Position numbers and translations under genes: made by a program. From assembly GCA_905250075.1 (NCBI GenBank), contig CAJNOP010000084.1, forward strand, positions 139,670 to 203,669: DNA of 64,000 bases, read 5' to 3'. Below, one piece after another: positions 12,085 to 26,883 of the stretch (position 1 is its first letter; every line of letters begins with the position of its first letter). Under the pieces are notes generated by a model. It made no database searches and had not been told where the DNA came from. It saw nothing but the letters and a program-made list of their open reading frames with translations. The stretch is from Rotaria sp. Silwood1. Its lineage: Eukaryota > Rotifera > Eurotatoria > Philodinida > Philodinidae.

Positions 12085-15000
12085 TTAGTGTTGCTTCAAA
12101 TTATATTTTGCGTTCTGCTTTTTATAAGCAATGATTATCAAAAAGAGCTGACGACATGCTTTGCAATAAGCAGTATGTGGCATTGCACAATTTCACCATT
12201 AGTTGACGAATGAAGTAAAGAACAATAAAATATTTTTTTCTTGCGTTCTCTGCTCTTTTAACCGGCCTGTTTCTGGACACATCGCTGAAACAAACGTCTA
12301 ATAAAAGTTTGAAATTAGCTGTGATATAGTGACATATTGAATTTTCCCACACTGATCGTTATTCATGTATATTGGAATTTTCCAAGTTTCGTTTTTCCTT
12401 TCTTTATATGAATTTTCTCATTTCACGTTGGAGATTTCCCATTCGACTGTATATGTATATATATGTGATCGCACGAGCTAGTGGTGGTTGTACTCCTTCG
12501 GATTCTGTTGTTTCGTATAACTGAGTTTCTGTCTCTATTGTATTCGTTCATCACGTATAAATAAACTAGAGAAGTTCACCTAACTTCTAACCTTCTATAA
12601 CAAGTACAACACGTGACATTAGCACTACCACCCATTGTATAATTTTTTGTATTTATACACAGATCCCACAAGCACGTGCTTTATTAATGATACATGGCTA
12701 CACATATTCTAACGTACAATCCATTTTAAATGGTCATACTACAGAGTAGAAATGAAAACCTGTGCGTTTTGACAGTATGTAATCTTCAGGAAGACAAAAA
12801 CAAACAGTTTTCTCCTTGATTATGATTTGTTGTTCTTTTCCTTGAGGTAGCAGCCAGAATGAGACCTGTCTGGATTGGCGAGTGTCTGAATGAGGTATCG
12901 CTGAGCAAGATACCTCTTATATCAATTAAAAACATTTTGTTCTGCTCATGTTCATGGCGTTTTTTATAGGCGACCTGCCCTCTTTCTAAACTGTAGGATT
13001 CCCTACCTTGAACTATAGATATTGGTGAAGCATTTTTTCTTTGTGATCATTCACTCCTTCTCTGAAAGTAGCATAAGTTTCGAGCATCATTTCATAGCAT
13101 TATTGAGTGTGACATTCGATAAAGTTTGCTTCGTAATCTGTTGCTATTTGATATTTCTTTGAAACTATGAGAAAAGTATAAATACGAGTCTTTGCAATAT
13201 TTGCGAAATAAAATAAGAGGAAAAATCTCAGAAGGTTTTCTTTGAAAAAATGTAACAGATGAAGAGACATGTTCTCAATCAAAACAATTGTAATAAAGAA
13301 TAAAGTTCTTATATTATGTGAGGGTGTGGATGGGTGTAGGTGGGTGTGAGCGTAGGTAGGTGTGGGTGTGGGTATGGGTTTGAGTATAGCTAAAGGAAAG
13401 AGCGGGACCCAAACCCACACCCAACCACCCACACTCATACCCATAGTCACACCCTAATTTTATTTTAGACAAGCAAAAAATCAATTACTTCAATTTTTAT
13501 TGATCTCTTCATATATTCGGCACTATCCATATAAATCGTTTGATCTATCTTAGCTTTCTTCTCTCATGGTGATACATAACGGTGTATAACATCAAATATA
13601 GGTGCCATGGAAACAGGAACACATGTGACGAAACATACATATGTGGGATATAGCAACTGGCGTACGTGTTACAGAAAACTGGAATAGCTGGCGTCTGCCG
13701 TTCTAGCACTGGTATGTGATTAGTTTGATAACGCTTAGGAGCTTATGCGAGTTCCATATTTCATTCCCGAATGAGTCGCGTCAACAAATTGTTTTGTTCG
13801 AACAACTACTATGAGTCGATTGTAAGTCTACAACAAACAGAAATTCTTGACATTAGTACAATAGATAAATTAATCAATCGAATAAGATTCTCGTCATGTG
13901 CATTTCATAATGTGAATGTTTTCCATTCGTTGATTAAAAAATCGTTAACTCGTAACTCATTTTATTTCGAGTTTCATTGTGATTATTGCATTTCGATGTC
14001 AACTAAATAATCTGACAAATGCCATCGTGCATCTCATTTAGAATGAGAAAAGAGTCAACCGAACAATATGCTTTCTTCTCCATGAATTTGTATTGTCTTT
14101 GATAATTTATACAGTAGAAATTTGAAAGCGATTATTTTCATTTCATCTGACCGTTATTGATCATCATTCACTGTACAATAAATATACATCGAACAATTAT
14201 TGAGTATAATATTGCTCTTTTTCAAGTATTTGACGTCAGTCTTAGTGATGCAATCAGATCTTTAAAAAGTATCAAACTTCGTAGTAGTAAATGGATCACT
14301 GCAGTTGACAGATTCATTGTAACAAATGATCAGTAAGAGGAATTCAATAATTTTTCGATATTGTTCATCATTTTAGGCATCAGTTGTTTTCTCAATCTCA
14401 ATCAATTCTTCTTCAGAGGTCAAGCAAAAAATTCAAAGACATGTGACTGACAATTGAATAAAACTTATTGTAAACCGAGTCATCATGTAGTCTGGCATTT
14501 GATTTGACGATAAAGTAGTCTTTTCTTACTTGCTTGATGAATATTCATCAAGATATTCATGCATTATTGTCTTTCTCATTCACGACAACAATCATGAGTA
14601 CACTATTTTTTCTCTTGTTTCGTAAGAATCAACATTTCAATGCAACATAGTTCTCTTTCTTCGTTGATGTCAATTACTTAACATAATGAACTTCATTGTT
14701 TTTGAATTAACAGAAGAAAAGGTTTTCGATTTCTCAACTGTTGTCCATAATAAATAGTCGATATGGGTTGGTATTTTTTGAATAACTCGAGATCAAAAGT
14801 GATAAAGATGTGCAGTTTTCACGATTTGAAAGAGTGATATCGAGAGTATATATCTATGGAGTACTTACTAGATTTTGCAGAGCTCTTTCATGACTACTTT
14901 TAAACTGATCTTTTTTTTTGTTATCTTTTTTCATAGAATGTCACAACAATTTCAACTCAAATTACTCACAGATGTAGTCGAAACTACCCTATATTCCTAC

Positions 15001-15370
15001 AGAAATAATAATGTTCTTTAAAAAAATCCTGTTCTAGAAAATGATGGAAAAAACAACTCAAAATTGTATCGCGAACTTATAGTGGCTTGGCTACATTTGT
15101 GTGGGATGTGAGTTTGATCGAAGAGACAATCCACACTCGTCCATACCCAAATCTTCATCAAACCCCACACTTACATCTATATCTACCCTCAAAGTATTCA
15201 AAACAGAATTTACTGATAGAACTTGATGAAAAACGAGCTTTTTTCTATGTCATTTATGATCATATGCTGGTTGATGGAAAATAATTCTATTGAAAACTAT
15301 TTTATTATTGAATCACTTATATGAAAGTATAATGAAAACATTAATGCAATGTCATTTAAAAAAAAATTCA
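12085..15370. other. Gene-free spacer with G-rich/C-rich tracts
   Basis: No supportable coding region. The open frame at 13771-14010 has no recognisable domain or splice context. Apart from the foldback at 13316-13456, a second C-rich stretch of CACAC/ACCC words lies near 15125-15185. Confidence 0.55.
13316..13456. repeat. G-rich / C-rich foldback, telomere-like words
   Basis: 13316-13383 is built of GGGTGTGG, TGTGGG and GGGTAT words. 13406-13456 carries the complementary CCCACAC and CACCC words, so the two can pair around a short spacer of about 22 bases. TGTGGG is, to my knowledge, the telomere repeat reported for the bdelloid Adineta vaga. The match here is degenerate rather than a clean array, so an interstitial telomere-like tract is only an inference. 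Confidence 0.65.
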
Positions 15371-17081
15371 TCACTTTTGATCAATGTAGAACTTTTGTAC
15401 TCGATGATTTCTTGGATCACTGACATAGAGGTTTCCCTCTTGATCAAATGATAAACTGATAGGATAAAAGAGTTGATTCGATTGACTTCCTTCACCATTT
15501 CCACCAACGATGACACTTCCCTGTTTATCGCCTTGAGGCCAACGCATGATTCGATGATTCATATCATCAGCGATGTAGACAGTACCTTCTTGATCCACGG
15601 CAATTCCTTGAGGATAATTTAACTGTGTAAGATCGTTTCCGTGACCTCGACCACCAGCTACAACAATTCCTTCTTTTTCGCCTGCTATCCACTTCATTAC
15701 ACGATGGTTATTGGAATCTGATATGTACACGGAATAATCTCGATCGACAACGACGTATTTTGGACCAGTTAACTGATCGAGACGATTACCAGGTCCATTG
15801 CCACCCGCAACCACTTTTCCTTGGTTTTCTCCCATTCGATATTGTCTGACTTCATGCTTATCATAATCAGCAACATAGAGATTTCCATCATCGTCCATTG
15901 TCAAGCCCCAACATCCAATATTTGAAATGATCATTTCTCCATTTACACCATTTTGACGAGGCCATCGAACTACTCTTTTATTGCCACGATCACAAATGAC
16001 GAGACAAGCACGATCTTTATCAATAATTACATCACTCGGATTGTCCAACTGATCAGGACCGTTTCCTTGTCCATTTCCACCGGCCACAACTCGACCAGTC
16101 GTTGCACCATACTTCCATTCGACAATACGATGATTCGAGCCGTCAGCAATATAAATAGTTTGATCTTCATCAACGCACAAACCTTGTGCATAGTGAAGTT
16201 GATTCATTTCACTACCTTGTCCATTTCCACCCGCCAAAGTGACACCATTCTGAATCCACTTAACATTCGCATTCCCATTTGCATTGTGTAGAAATGGTGC
16301 TGAAGAAAAAAACGACAATTTCGTCCATTAATAATATATAAATGTACGTGGATAAAAATCAATATTTAAAGTAGAGAACTTTGATCAAGAGATAGAGAAA
16401 AAAGAATAATACGAGTGTGGATATAATTCCTCCTTTCAATAACAATCGCACGAACATTCACAAACACATTCACACTCACACCCAAACAGTTCATTTTTGT
16501 CATCCGAGAAATCAAGGTAAAAAAAGCCCTTTGGATTTTTCAATTTTAATTAGAATGCATAACTTACTTTTCATTTTAAGACAAATTTTATTAATGAAAG
16601 ATGTTGAATCTTCTTCGATATTAAAATTTGATGGATTGTTGAGAATATCTTTCAATTGTTTAAGTTCTTCGTTGAAAAAGTAAATATCCGTATCGATAAA
16701 ATCTTCCTCTTTGCGACATTTAATAAGTCGATCTGTCAATTGTTTCAATTTAAGTTGGAGATCCGTGGCAAATGTGACGACACACGATGCGAGTTCATTG
16801 CGAACTTCATTGGCCACTTGTTGAATCTTTTCGATCGATTCACGTTCCCATTTATCGATTTGTTTAATTAATTCATGATTTTGCGACTCAGCTTTTTGTT
16901 CATCGATTTCAATTTTGAATTCTGTAAATTGATGTTCGATTGCACCTAATTCTTCGCTCAGATCATTATGATGTTCGAACATGTGATTAAAACAGAAATT
17001 CTGAGAACATCCAACACATTTTACTGCGTTTTTTGGTTCTTTGCATTTAACACAAGCAGTTTTGCCAGTCGCTGTTGCCAT
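15371..17081 (-). CDS. B-box / coiled-coil / NHL-repeat (TRIM-like) protein
   Basis: Two exons, 17081-16568 and 16299-15371, are joined by a 268-nt GT-AG intron with matching phase 1, giving 480 aa. Exon 1 starts MATATGKTACVKCKE and holds a B-box-like zinc cluster (CVKC...CVGC...CFNHMFEHH, residues about 9-38), followed by about 110 residues of charged coiled coil. Exon 2 holds six NHL repeats, each with a GLxxDxxGxxYxxDxxNHRVxxW-like core and a VVAGGNGxG loop, enough for one closed six-bladed beta-propeller. TRIM-NHL proteins bind protein or RNA through the propeller and often act as E3 ligases. No N-terminal RING is visible, so ligase activity is uncertain. B-box plus NHL proteins without a RING are a style I associate with bdelloid genomes. 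Confidence 0.85.
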
Positions 17082-20000
17082 TTGCAGATCTACTTTAGAA
17101 AAAACTGCCGTTAGAACAGTCCCTTCAGAGTCAAAATGTGAAACACGATGTAGCTATTATTTGTTCTTTGATGGTCTCTGGAGGTCATCTGCCACGGTCT
17201 GTATGGGGAGAGAAAGAGAGCGAGGAGAAGCGTGAGTGTGCGTGCAGAGTAGGTGCGGATGTTAGTCTTGTGGGTGTAGTTGTGAAAGAGTGTAAATATT
17301 TATTTTATATAGACCCACATCTCATGACCCTATGTGGATTTACATATGTCGCTGTCCTTCTCGTGATTTTGAATGTCGCTCGAAATTTGTCATTGACATT
17401 CTCCTACTTGGCTGGATGGTCGGGATTTTAGTGCAGTTCCTATTGTCCGTGTTTCTGAGCGCATACTATTTTTACGCCTTGACTTACAACGATTCGTATG
17501 ATATTTGATGCTCTCAAGTCTCATCCTTACATATTACTTTATTATCCGAAGCTTCGTAGGATCATTACTAATGAATTGCTTTATGAATCTGAGTTTCCCA
17601 ACATCATCCTGACACAATGATGAAAGGATCGAAATTTTACACACTTAGGTGATGGAAGTCGTTCCTCTAGCTGCGTTACATCAATGAATGAGCGTCAAGT
17701 TTTTAGACATTAATACTACGGTTTTTGCTGTGAGCAGAAACTTTTCACTCTTATGGTCACGATTTGCTCCGTATCTGTAAAGCATATAGTGTCCAGGCCC
17801 ATATAGAACCCAATGGACTCTATCTTTTTGGCAGGTTTTTATCTACATCTGTGCAGATTGATTTACGACCGAAAACTTTTAAATTATTACTCTTATCAAC
17901 AACTAAATTTTGCCGTTTTCTCCCTTGTCTTTTTATAGAGGGCACATAAATTCGTAGTTACATTATATTGATTTAGGTTTCTTATCTTTCTAATAACTGA
18001 AATTGATAAATAAAGTAGGAGTAAAAAAGAACAGACTGACGAATCATGTTAGATATAGGCAACACCATAGCATTAAGATGAATGCATGATCAAAAAATTA
18101 TGAGAGATCTAAGGTATAGGCAATGAACACAACAGATCAATGGCATACGAAAACAAATCAATTGGCTTAACTGAAGTCGATTATGAATGTCAATACTATA
18201 TCTATCTTAATCGTTGCCAATGTTCGCAACGTCTTGGCGCAAAGTGGCTACATAACTTTCATTATAAATTCTTTTGCTTTTCGAATATTTCTAACAGTTT
18301 ACTCACTACGTTTAAGCTATTAAAATCCGAATGTTCTTCGTAATTTCAATGACGAATTGCGGTTGATATAGTTCTTTTGTGTTTCTCACCGTTGGCTTGC
18401 TTTGTTTTCGACTGATTCTTTTTTTTACTTTTGCAGCATGGTCAACCTTTATCTTCCGTTTCTGTCTGTCTTTAGTTCTTTTTTTTATCGTCTTTTTTAA
18501 TTCTTATCAAATAAGCATTCTTTTGAGAAGGACTGCATATAGCAGCAGTCAAACAATTTATGAGAAGAGAAAACAATAATTGATGATAAAGAAGCAAAGA
18601 AAATTCATACTTGCTCAATAAAATTCATTCCATCTAGAGTATACAAATTGATTTTTGTTTCTGTACGATTTGAAGTGGTTAGGATCCTTCAAAAATAGAC
18701 GATGACTAGCAATGCAATATTTCATTGCATCTCTATATAATTATTCAATTATTGCTAGTTAACTAACAGACCTAACCTAAAACAGATTTTTAAATTTATT
18801 TCATATTGAAATAAATAAAATTTACATTATCACAACAGGAGGAAATTTTTCTTTAAAATGAAACAAACACTGAAAATGTTTAAGTATAATCCATTTTTTC
18901 ATTTACATAACTATTTTAAAAGATTCGACGCTTCATCTTATTTCTCAATAACAAAGAGAAAAATGAAAACCATTTAGCTTGTTCAATTGAATTTGAACTT
19001 CAGAACTAAGTACATTACGAAAGTAGTATATTTGGAACACAAACTTCGTTTATTTTTTAACAAAGCCGTGTGAGAAAAACCATATAATCTTTCAAGATGG
19101 TCTATAACCAATATAAAAATCGAAATGTTAAACATAATTATGTAAAATACTGATGATTTTTTATGAGATCTCCTAGAATGCGTTCTGTTAAAAATGGAAG
19201 AACAAGTAAGATTTATAAAACAAATGGCATTGTTAACATTTATTGAGGTCTTATTTTCAAAGTTTATAATAGTCAAGCGATACTGGTAGAGAGTAAATCA
19301 AATTGCCATGAAATTTCCTATGAATTTTTTCAGAAGTCAATCGGATACGCACATATATATTCAAAATATGTCAACATTACAGAACATGATCAGGACGCGA
19401 GTGTAGTATTACGTAAATATGCACATGTTAAGAGCTGTTTAAAAACAAAATATAGATTAGAATTTATTGCCATTAGAAAACTCAGTGTATGATATCAGCA
19501 TGTTATATTTTAAGAAGATTTTTTATTGTAAAACTACTTGTGACATTAGGCAAATAACACAGAGATTCGATAATAGTGAAATATTTATTGTCTTGTGACT
19601 ACAGACTATGTCAAGACTTATTATTGATTCCTTAATAAGAATGCAGATATTGAAATGAAATTTGAAATAATCAACAATAAAAAAAATGTAAAAAAAATGA
19701 TACCTCGTTTAATCTAATTATTTTGTGTTTTCTTTTCAATATCAAATATCAATAATTTTCAATTATATTCTATACACAAATACGTTTTTCAATTGATCTT
19801 ATATCAATACTTTCAAAATTATATGAAAATACAAAACAAAATTTATTAATTATACCTCTTAATCTTTTATTGGATCATAAAGAAGAATAAGTAATAGAGA
19901 TATCGATTTATTTTTCTTTTATTTGTTGCTTTTTATAATATTAAACTAAAGAAAAAGAATGTTTTTTTTGTAGACGGCAATCGATAAATAAAAATGAAGA

Positions 20001-20926
20001 TCTTTCTGAAGTAAATTAAAGTTTTTCTTCTGCTGTTAAAAGTTTTGCATTTTTTTTAAGTTGAAATTATTTAATTTTAAGAGTGAATATATGAACATTT
20101 CTTGTATTAACTACGAGTAAGTTTCGAAAAAATTTAAAAATAGTGAAAATTTTGCAAGGCTTTACCTATCAAATGAAATCAAGTGCTAATTTATTCTTTT
20201 TTGTATGCTATGAGAATTGAAGAAGAAATATTTTTCATAGCTATTTTTTGTTTGATCCATTACGAAACATTTCATTCATCGCAAACACTTCGATATCACA
20301 AGCGAAAAGGCAGGAATATAAGTCTCTTAGAAAAATTGATCCTTACTGAAAAATATAAGAAAATCTCGATTCATACAGTAGTCGCCAAAATTCCTGCCTT
20401 ACGGTCTTCAAAAGCGGACAGTACAATTGAGCTAATAACTCTGGTATACATCAACCATTCAAGATCAAATTAGTATCTGCAATAAGAGTTCACTGAATTC
20501 TATTTACAGCAAAAATATGACGAGAAATAGTTAAGGTTTAAATAGCTTTCATCTATGAGCAGGAGTTTTGGCGTCTGCTGTAATTGATTTGCAAATTCAT
20601 TTAAGATGCATAATAACAGGAACTAGACCTATTTGCATTTTTAAAATTGACTTCATGATCGATGAGGCTTTAAAAGAGTAACGATAGTTTTCTATTTCTT
20701 GCAGCACATCGATGTGTCTGTTTTCTTTGTCTGGTGCGCCTCTCCTTTTTCCTTTGAATCGAAAAGACAAAACAGGCATATGATCCCGTGTGTTGTTCCT
20801 GCGTTAAAAAAATCGACAAACAAATTTGAAGAAACAAAACCAGTAAAATTGCTGTTTATAAGTTATAAAAAAATAAGAAGCATCTATTCGGAATTGTGAA
20901 TATAACAGATAAATTGTCTCATAAAA
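17082..20926. other. Gene-free, AT-rich spacer
   Basis: About 3.8 kb with no gene I can support. The short open frames here (for example at 17138-17431, 18983-19276 and 20183-20473) lack domains. Composition becomes very AT-rich from about 19.4 to 20.2 kb. Confidence 0.55.
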
Positions 20927-23900
20927 CTAATCCTGGACAATCTGTGCAACCATTTTTCCTTGTGCTCTTCTTGATTTTGATCGATCGTACATTGCATGTA
21001 ATTCTTCTAGTTTATAAAAGCTGTACACATGATCGATTATAAATTTCATTTTTTCCGTTTCAATATAATTCATTCTCATGTCGTCCAAATGACGATAATC
21101 TTGTTTCAATACGTGAAATATGTAAGATGGTTCTTGTCCGATGAAAGATCAAAATTTACGATTAATAACACCAGCACTCATATTGTAACAATATTTTTTA
21201 CTGTTAAATTTGAATGTGGATCGTCACCAACGATTGTAACGAAGCGATCACCTGGTTTTAATATTTGTTGGGCTGATTCCCACTGTTCTTGTCCCCCAAC
21301 ACAATCAAAGACAACATCATAATTTTGATGATGAAGTAGTTCACCAAAGTTGTATTTTGTATAGTCGATTACTAGGAGATCGTCATGGTTAGACTTCATT
21401 ACTTCGCTCACATTTTCGGTTATATTGTATCCTGAAATAAATAGAAGAAAGATATGTACAGTATAGGAGAAGAAGTATTCATATTCATAGAGTCCATTCG
21501 GTCCAAGCTAGACTTATCAAATGCAAAAACAACCAGATATTCTATTAAAAACAGTTTCGCAGTCTACCTAAGCAAAGTGTTCGAACATGAGCGATAAATG
21601 ATAACCAATAAAAATTCTATGGCAAATAGTTTTAGCTTGCTTGATGTATGAAGTATTATTTCAGTAACTTCTACATGAGCGTTGATGGGAATCTTGGAAA
21701 AGTGAACCATATTTCCGACTAATTTTAGCCAATTTTCTTAAAATTTTCTTCAGTAAATGCCCGGATCTGATCAAGTTTTCCTTGAAAATTCACGGTCATG
21801 GTCGTGAATAAAGAAGAGCTCCATGTTGAAGTCATTCCAAAACATAGAGACTTCTCTACACATCAAGGTTACGGCGAATTGGAGTCCTCTATATGTGACA
21901 CGATATAGACATGTAAACCTTTGTTCATTAATAAGAAAATAGAGGTTAACGCATATAAATAGTCGAAAATTAGGTACGCTGCAAAAACGACTTTTATTAG
22001 ATCTCAAAAGAAAAAACCACTGTTATCATCGTAGGCCACTTGCATTAAGGCCTGTTGACTTCGGGTTGCTGCTTGCAGTCAGAGTTTATCAGATTCTATT
22101 TGTAGTCCAAATAGTAGACAAAATGATCGAAGTTTATGTAATTTGTACCCTTTAGCAGGGTCTCTTAATACTACCATGTACTTACCTAAACATCTGATGT
22201 ACAAATTGTGTGAACTGCAAAATGGAAACCACTTACAAAGGTGATGCGTACTGGCACAAACCTCACTTAAGGATAACCCTTTGAGTACGAGGGGATAAGA
22301 ATTCTTATCCTGAAATCTCAGGGTCTAAATAGCTTTCATAGATACGACAGATTTAGTTTTAGATAAAATGAAATGTATGTTTATTTGTTTTTATAATATT
22401 TGCGTGGCCAAGATCAGTTACTATTACTGATGATTATTGGCGTCCCTTTACAAATAAACATTGATTTGAAATTTTAAAAAATTCCTTTTATTCAAAAAAA
22501 ACTAATTTTGAGCCGGATGGATAAAGATTTTCATAAAACACGAAGAGAATTCATTTACATTCTCCAACAAATAACGAGTTGGATACATGATACATGATGT
22601 ATCAATTAGATATTCTACATTCAGATTATATCTACACTACAAACTGTTCTGATTCTGCCATAACATTCACGAAAACATGCTCTAAAAAGTTCGTTCGAAA
22701 GTCAGAATACTCAGAAATACAACAAGGACTTCAAAATGTGGATAATAATGTGACATTCCAGCTGTTTGTTAAAAAGATCAATTGAGACAATTTCGAGACA
22801 AAATTGCTCTTTAGAAAATTCTAACACATAGCCGCATATTGACTTTATAAGAAATCCAAAGACTTATTGTTGATATCATGTAGATTCAACAATATTGCGC
22901 TTCAAATGAGGATCCTCAGAAGCTTAAAGAATGTTTTATCAACAAATATCTATAATAATTCTTGTCTAAAACATGTTTTTCAAAAAAGTGGTCAACTGAA
23001 GTTCTTTAGAAATAGATTTATTTCTTCTTTTCCTTTAAATATTTTGTTTCAAAGAGCAACAAATGATTAAATCATCATTACAGTTACAGTCCAATATTGA
23101 GTACAAGAAAAGAACAAATCATATCCCGCTGTGCTCATTATATTAGAATAGATTGTTAACTCACTCCGTTTTTACTAGTTGAACTATTTAAGAAGACATA
23201 TTCATGCGATAAAAACAGTTGTTTTATGCTCGTCAAAGTCTTTCAATACCGTAACTTGCCAATTTAAATTATATCAAAAAAGACCTAGAATGGTCGAGAA
23301 AAATCTAATAATTGTCTCAAAATAGATCTGTAGATTGATTGTCTTCAAGCTCTATGCAACAACATTAATCACATGTGATTGTGATGCTTATAGTTCTCTC
23401 TATCATACCTAACTTCTTAATTGTATCCATGTTTCTTGATGAACTAGTACATTCAACATGCGCTCCTATTGCCTCTGCCAATTGTATTCCAAACAATCCC
23501 ACTCCTATGAAGCCACCACAATAAACACTTTTAAATCTCGTGTGATTTGCCTTGTTCAAAAAATGCTACATCAGCTGTTTCAACAGCTAATGATACAGCT
23601 GCTGCTTCAGTAAACGATAGATTTGTTGGTTTCAATGCAAATAATGATTCATCACCATGGATGTACTCAGCAAAGGCATTTCCATAGCCCATATTACCAT
23701 ATATCGCATCATCGATTTTTAAACGTTTAACTGACGAATGGATATCAACGACTATGCCCGAACAATCCATGCCTGTATAAACAAAGAAAAAGGAAAAATC
23801 TTTCAGTTCTCTAAATGAGATAAAAGAGACTAAAGTGTGAGTTGACCTAGCTGATTATGTATTCATTCAACAATTCTAATCTGCTTAAAACTTGATCTAA

Positions 23901-24912
23901 AATTAAGGAAACTTTAATTTTGATAATTCATGCCAAATTCTCTTTCGAGAACAATTCAAGACACACTGACCACTACGTGTACAGAAGTTCACACATATTT
24001 TGTCAGCGTCTACCTTGAAGAAGTTCTCACTTGAATAGAGACTGGTATCACTAAACTGTGTACAAATAGCTGCTGTTTAATGAAGGCTCACGCTTCAGTC
24101 ATAAATAAGACATTATATTTATTTTTTCACAACGTTTCGCTTTGCAGATTCAGTGTTCATCAGAGAGGATACCTAATCAATGAAGAATCAAATTAAAAGT
24201 TCCGAATTCGAACAAAACTTTCTTTTGATAAGTAAAGCTTATCTATGTAAATATAGATGCGTATACAATAAAAGGTGATTTTGTTTTATGGCAAAACATG
24301 TTTTACTTTCTCATATTATATTATTCTATTTCCTAACCTGTACAATTTACAAATTGCAACATAAGAACAGAAATGAAAACAAGAAATAAACAGAATAAAA
24401 ACAATTTATTTGGTCAAAGACAATTTCTTTAGTCATAACAGCAAAGAAACTTTGGATGTAAATTAATCAATTTTTTGTATTCATTACTGAAGAGTAAACT
24501 TAAAAATCGAAACATTTAGAAATAAAAATTATTATGATATCGTACGAAAGAACAGCGTTAAAGCAAATTTAGAAGAAAAATGGGTATTCTATTTTCGTCT
24601 TTTACCATGACATATCTATATAACGTATTCTTTTTGTCTGCATTACTATTTTTTATTATCTGGTATATGTGAAAACGCATATGTTTCAATAATTGACATA
24701 TTTCCATTTAATAATTTCCAATTAATAGCATTGATTGATACAGCATGATTTCTTATCAACACCTGCAATTCTTTCACTTCTTTTGGTATGGGTACATCTG
24801 ATTTCAATTGCAATACATCTTTTGCATCACCATAACTAAGTTGTTGTGCTGCTGCCATTACATCAGGTATGTTATTGCCAATATTACCGACTGATGCTGA
24901 GGACTGCTGCAT
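20927..24912 (-). pseudogene. MDR-superfamily (quinone/zinc-type) oxidoreductase pseudogene
   Basis: Exon-like blocks at 24912-24660, 23772-23409 and 21431-20927 together encode a medium-chain dehydrogenase/reductase of the RTN4IP1/quinone-oxidoreductase kind. The N-terminal part contains GDAKDVLQLK, the middle contains MDCSGIVVDIHSSVKRL and a Rossmann-type GGFIGVGLFG, and the C-terminal part has DYRHLDDMRMNYIE and ends in QGKMVAQIVQD. Four lesions are visible. The first donor reads CCAG/ATAATA instead of GT. A one-base surplus near 23530-23536 shifts the frame just before the Rossmann motif. A one-base loss occurs near 21180-21185. A TGA at 21149-21151 falls where a Trp would be expected. 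The third boundary (21432-23408, about 2.0 kb) keeps good GT-AG sites. The gene is therefore very likely dead; assembly error could explain one lesion but not all four. Confidence 0.85.
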
Positions 24913-26883
24913 TTTTATGAGTTAAAATTAAATGTCGTTAGTAGAAAATAGGCTATAATTAATCTACTGAAAACAAAAAATAAAATTTAGAGGAACAGCG
25001 ATAAAGTTAATATAAAATATGGCTATTGCTATAAATAAAGAAAGATCAATACTCAATTTTCATTTGTTTATTTTCCTTTACGTCGTGTGCATGTGTGTTG
25101 TCAGGTGCCGTACTATACATACGATATTAAAATGATGATGAATAATGAGCAAAGGCCGATAAGGACACTTTTCTCCCAAGAGCTTTTTATCAAAAAGAAA
25201 TACATCAAGATAATAAGTTAATCATGAGCTACAACACAAGCATATTTATTCATCTCAATTCGACATTAAGATTTTTTCGAATCTGTACCCCCTACGATGT
25301 ACCAAATTTTTTTTTCTCTTTGTTTCGAATCAAATACGTGTCATAATATAGAATTGCAGTGTTGATGACCTGCTACTGTCATTATATAAAGTTCTGAACG
25401 TTTGAAAACAAATTTCAAATGATTCCATGTCCTAGAAATCGCTAAAAATATTGACAATGTATTGTGATAGATCGAAATGATGATTGTGAGTTGAAACACA
25501 ATATATTACAAATTTTTTTTTTCGATGAATCTGACGATTATGTATCATATATCGATACTAGAAATGATTTTGTTTGTGTAATCTCGATTTCTACTGTTAT
25601 ACTGAGAATTTCCTATTAATAATTTGCATTAACGAATATTTTTATTGAAAATTTGAGTATTTACGTTATTCTACATGAATAAAACGTAATAAAAATTTAA
25701 AAAGATATAAATCTGACTAGCAACTCCTTATAATAAGCTGCGAACATTACATGTGCAAATGTTTATCTACTAAATAAACTTGATATTGGTTAGAAGATGT
25801 TGCATAAACTGCTTTAACCAACTCTGTACAATATATTGAAAATTACTTCTTTCTTCATCTGATTTTGTATGAGATACGTCACAAAGAAGACAACTGAATC
25901 ATCTACTATAAATTTGAGATAGAAGGTTTGATGCTTTACAATTATCTTTTATCATAATATTTTTGATATACGATGCCTTCGATATATAATGTAGTAGAAG
26001 TGAATTGTAACATTCATTTAATGTTTACTGTGTAGAAAAAAATAATCAAAATGATTAGAAAAATCGAAAAAATACACGTCAGTGTTGATCTGAGTTTTTT
26101 ATAACTTGAGAAAGCCATAGACGTTAAATATTTTGTTTGTTTACCATCAGACAGGTATATACACACTAACTAATCGTAAATCGGTCTCTTCACATTGCTA
26201 GAATAAATAATTATTCGAAGGAATGTTGACTTGTCGTATTTGCAATACTATTTTGTCTTAAAAAATAACAACCAATTGATTTTTGCTTATTATTATTGAA
26301 ATGTTTTATCAAGTATTTCCAGTATATTTCCTTTATGATCGGTAATCGAAATATTTCATCGAAATCATCTATTATATATTTCTGCTTTTGCTTATTCTAA
26401 TATTGGGAGAGCGTTGTAAATCATTACGAATTTGATTATTTAACAATGGAATGTTTCCTATGAATGTATATGATGCAGTGAAATTTCGATCCTATTATAA
26501 TATATTTGTTTGTTGTAATGATAAATATTGAAATGTATATAAAGTGGAGAAAAAAAAAGATGATACATCTCAGCTGCTCCTTAATTTCACAAAGTAAGTA
26601 TATGTGGAATTATTCTTTCTTCACTGTTTCATTTTACATGTGATCGTGAACACGTGTATGTGCATACATGGTACCTTTCATACTGCTTTGCTTTCTGGAT
26701 AGATAATGAGCGATAAAAAACTTGATGGTTAGAAAACGATACACAGAGACACAGAAAGATATATTATTTCATCGTATATTGTAGCTATAAGCATAGATCA
26801 TTGCTAGAGAAATATTAATAAATGTTAAATTTCTAGTTACTGATATTTGTATTTAAATAAAAGGTAAATTGATAAACACTATT
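24913..26883. other. AT-rich spacer between two pseudogenes
   Basis: No gene, RNA gene or clear repeat is visible. Composition is very AT-rich throughout. Confidence 0.55.
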
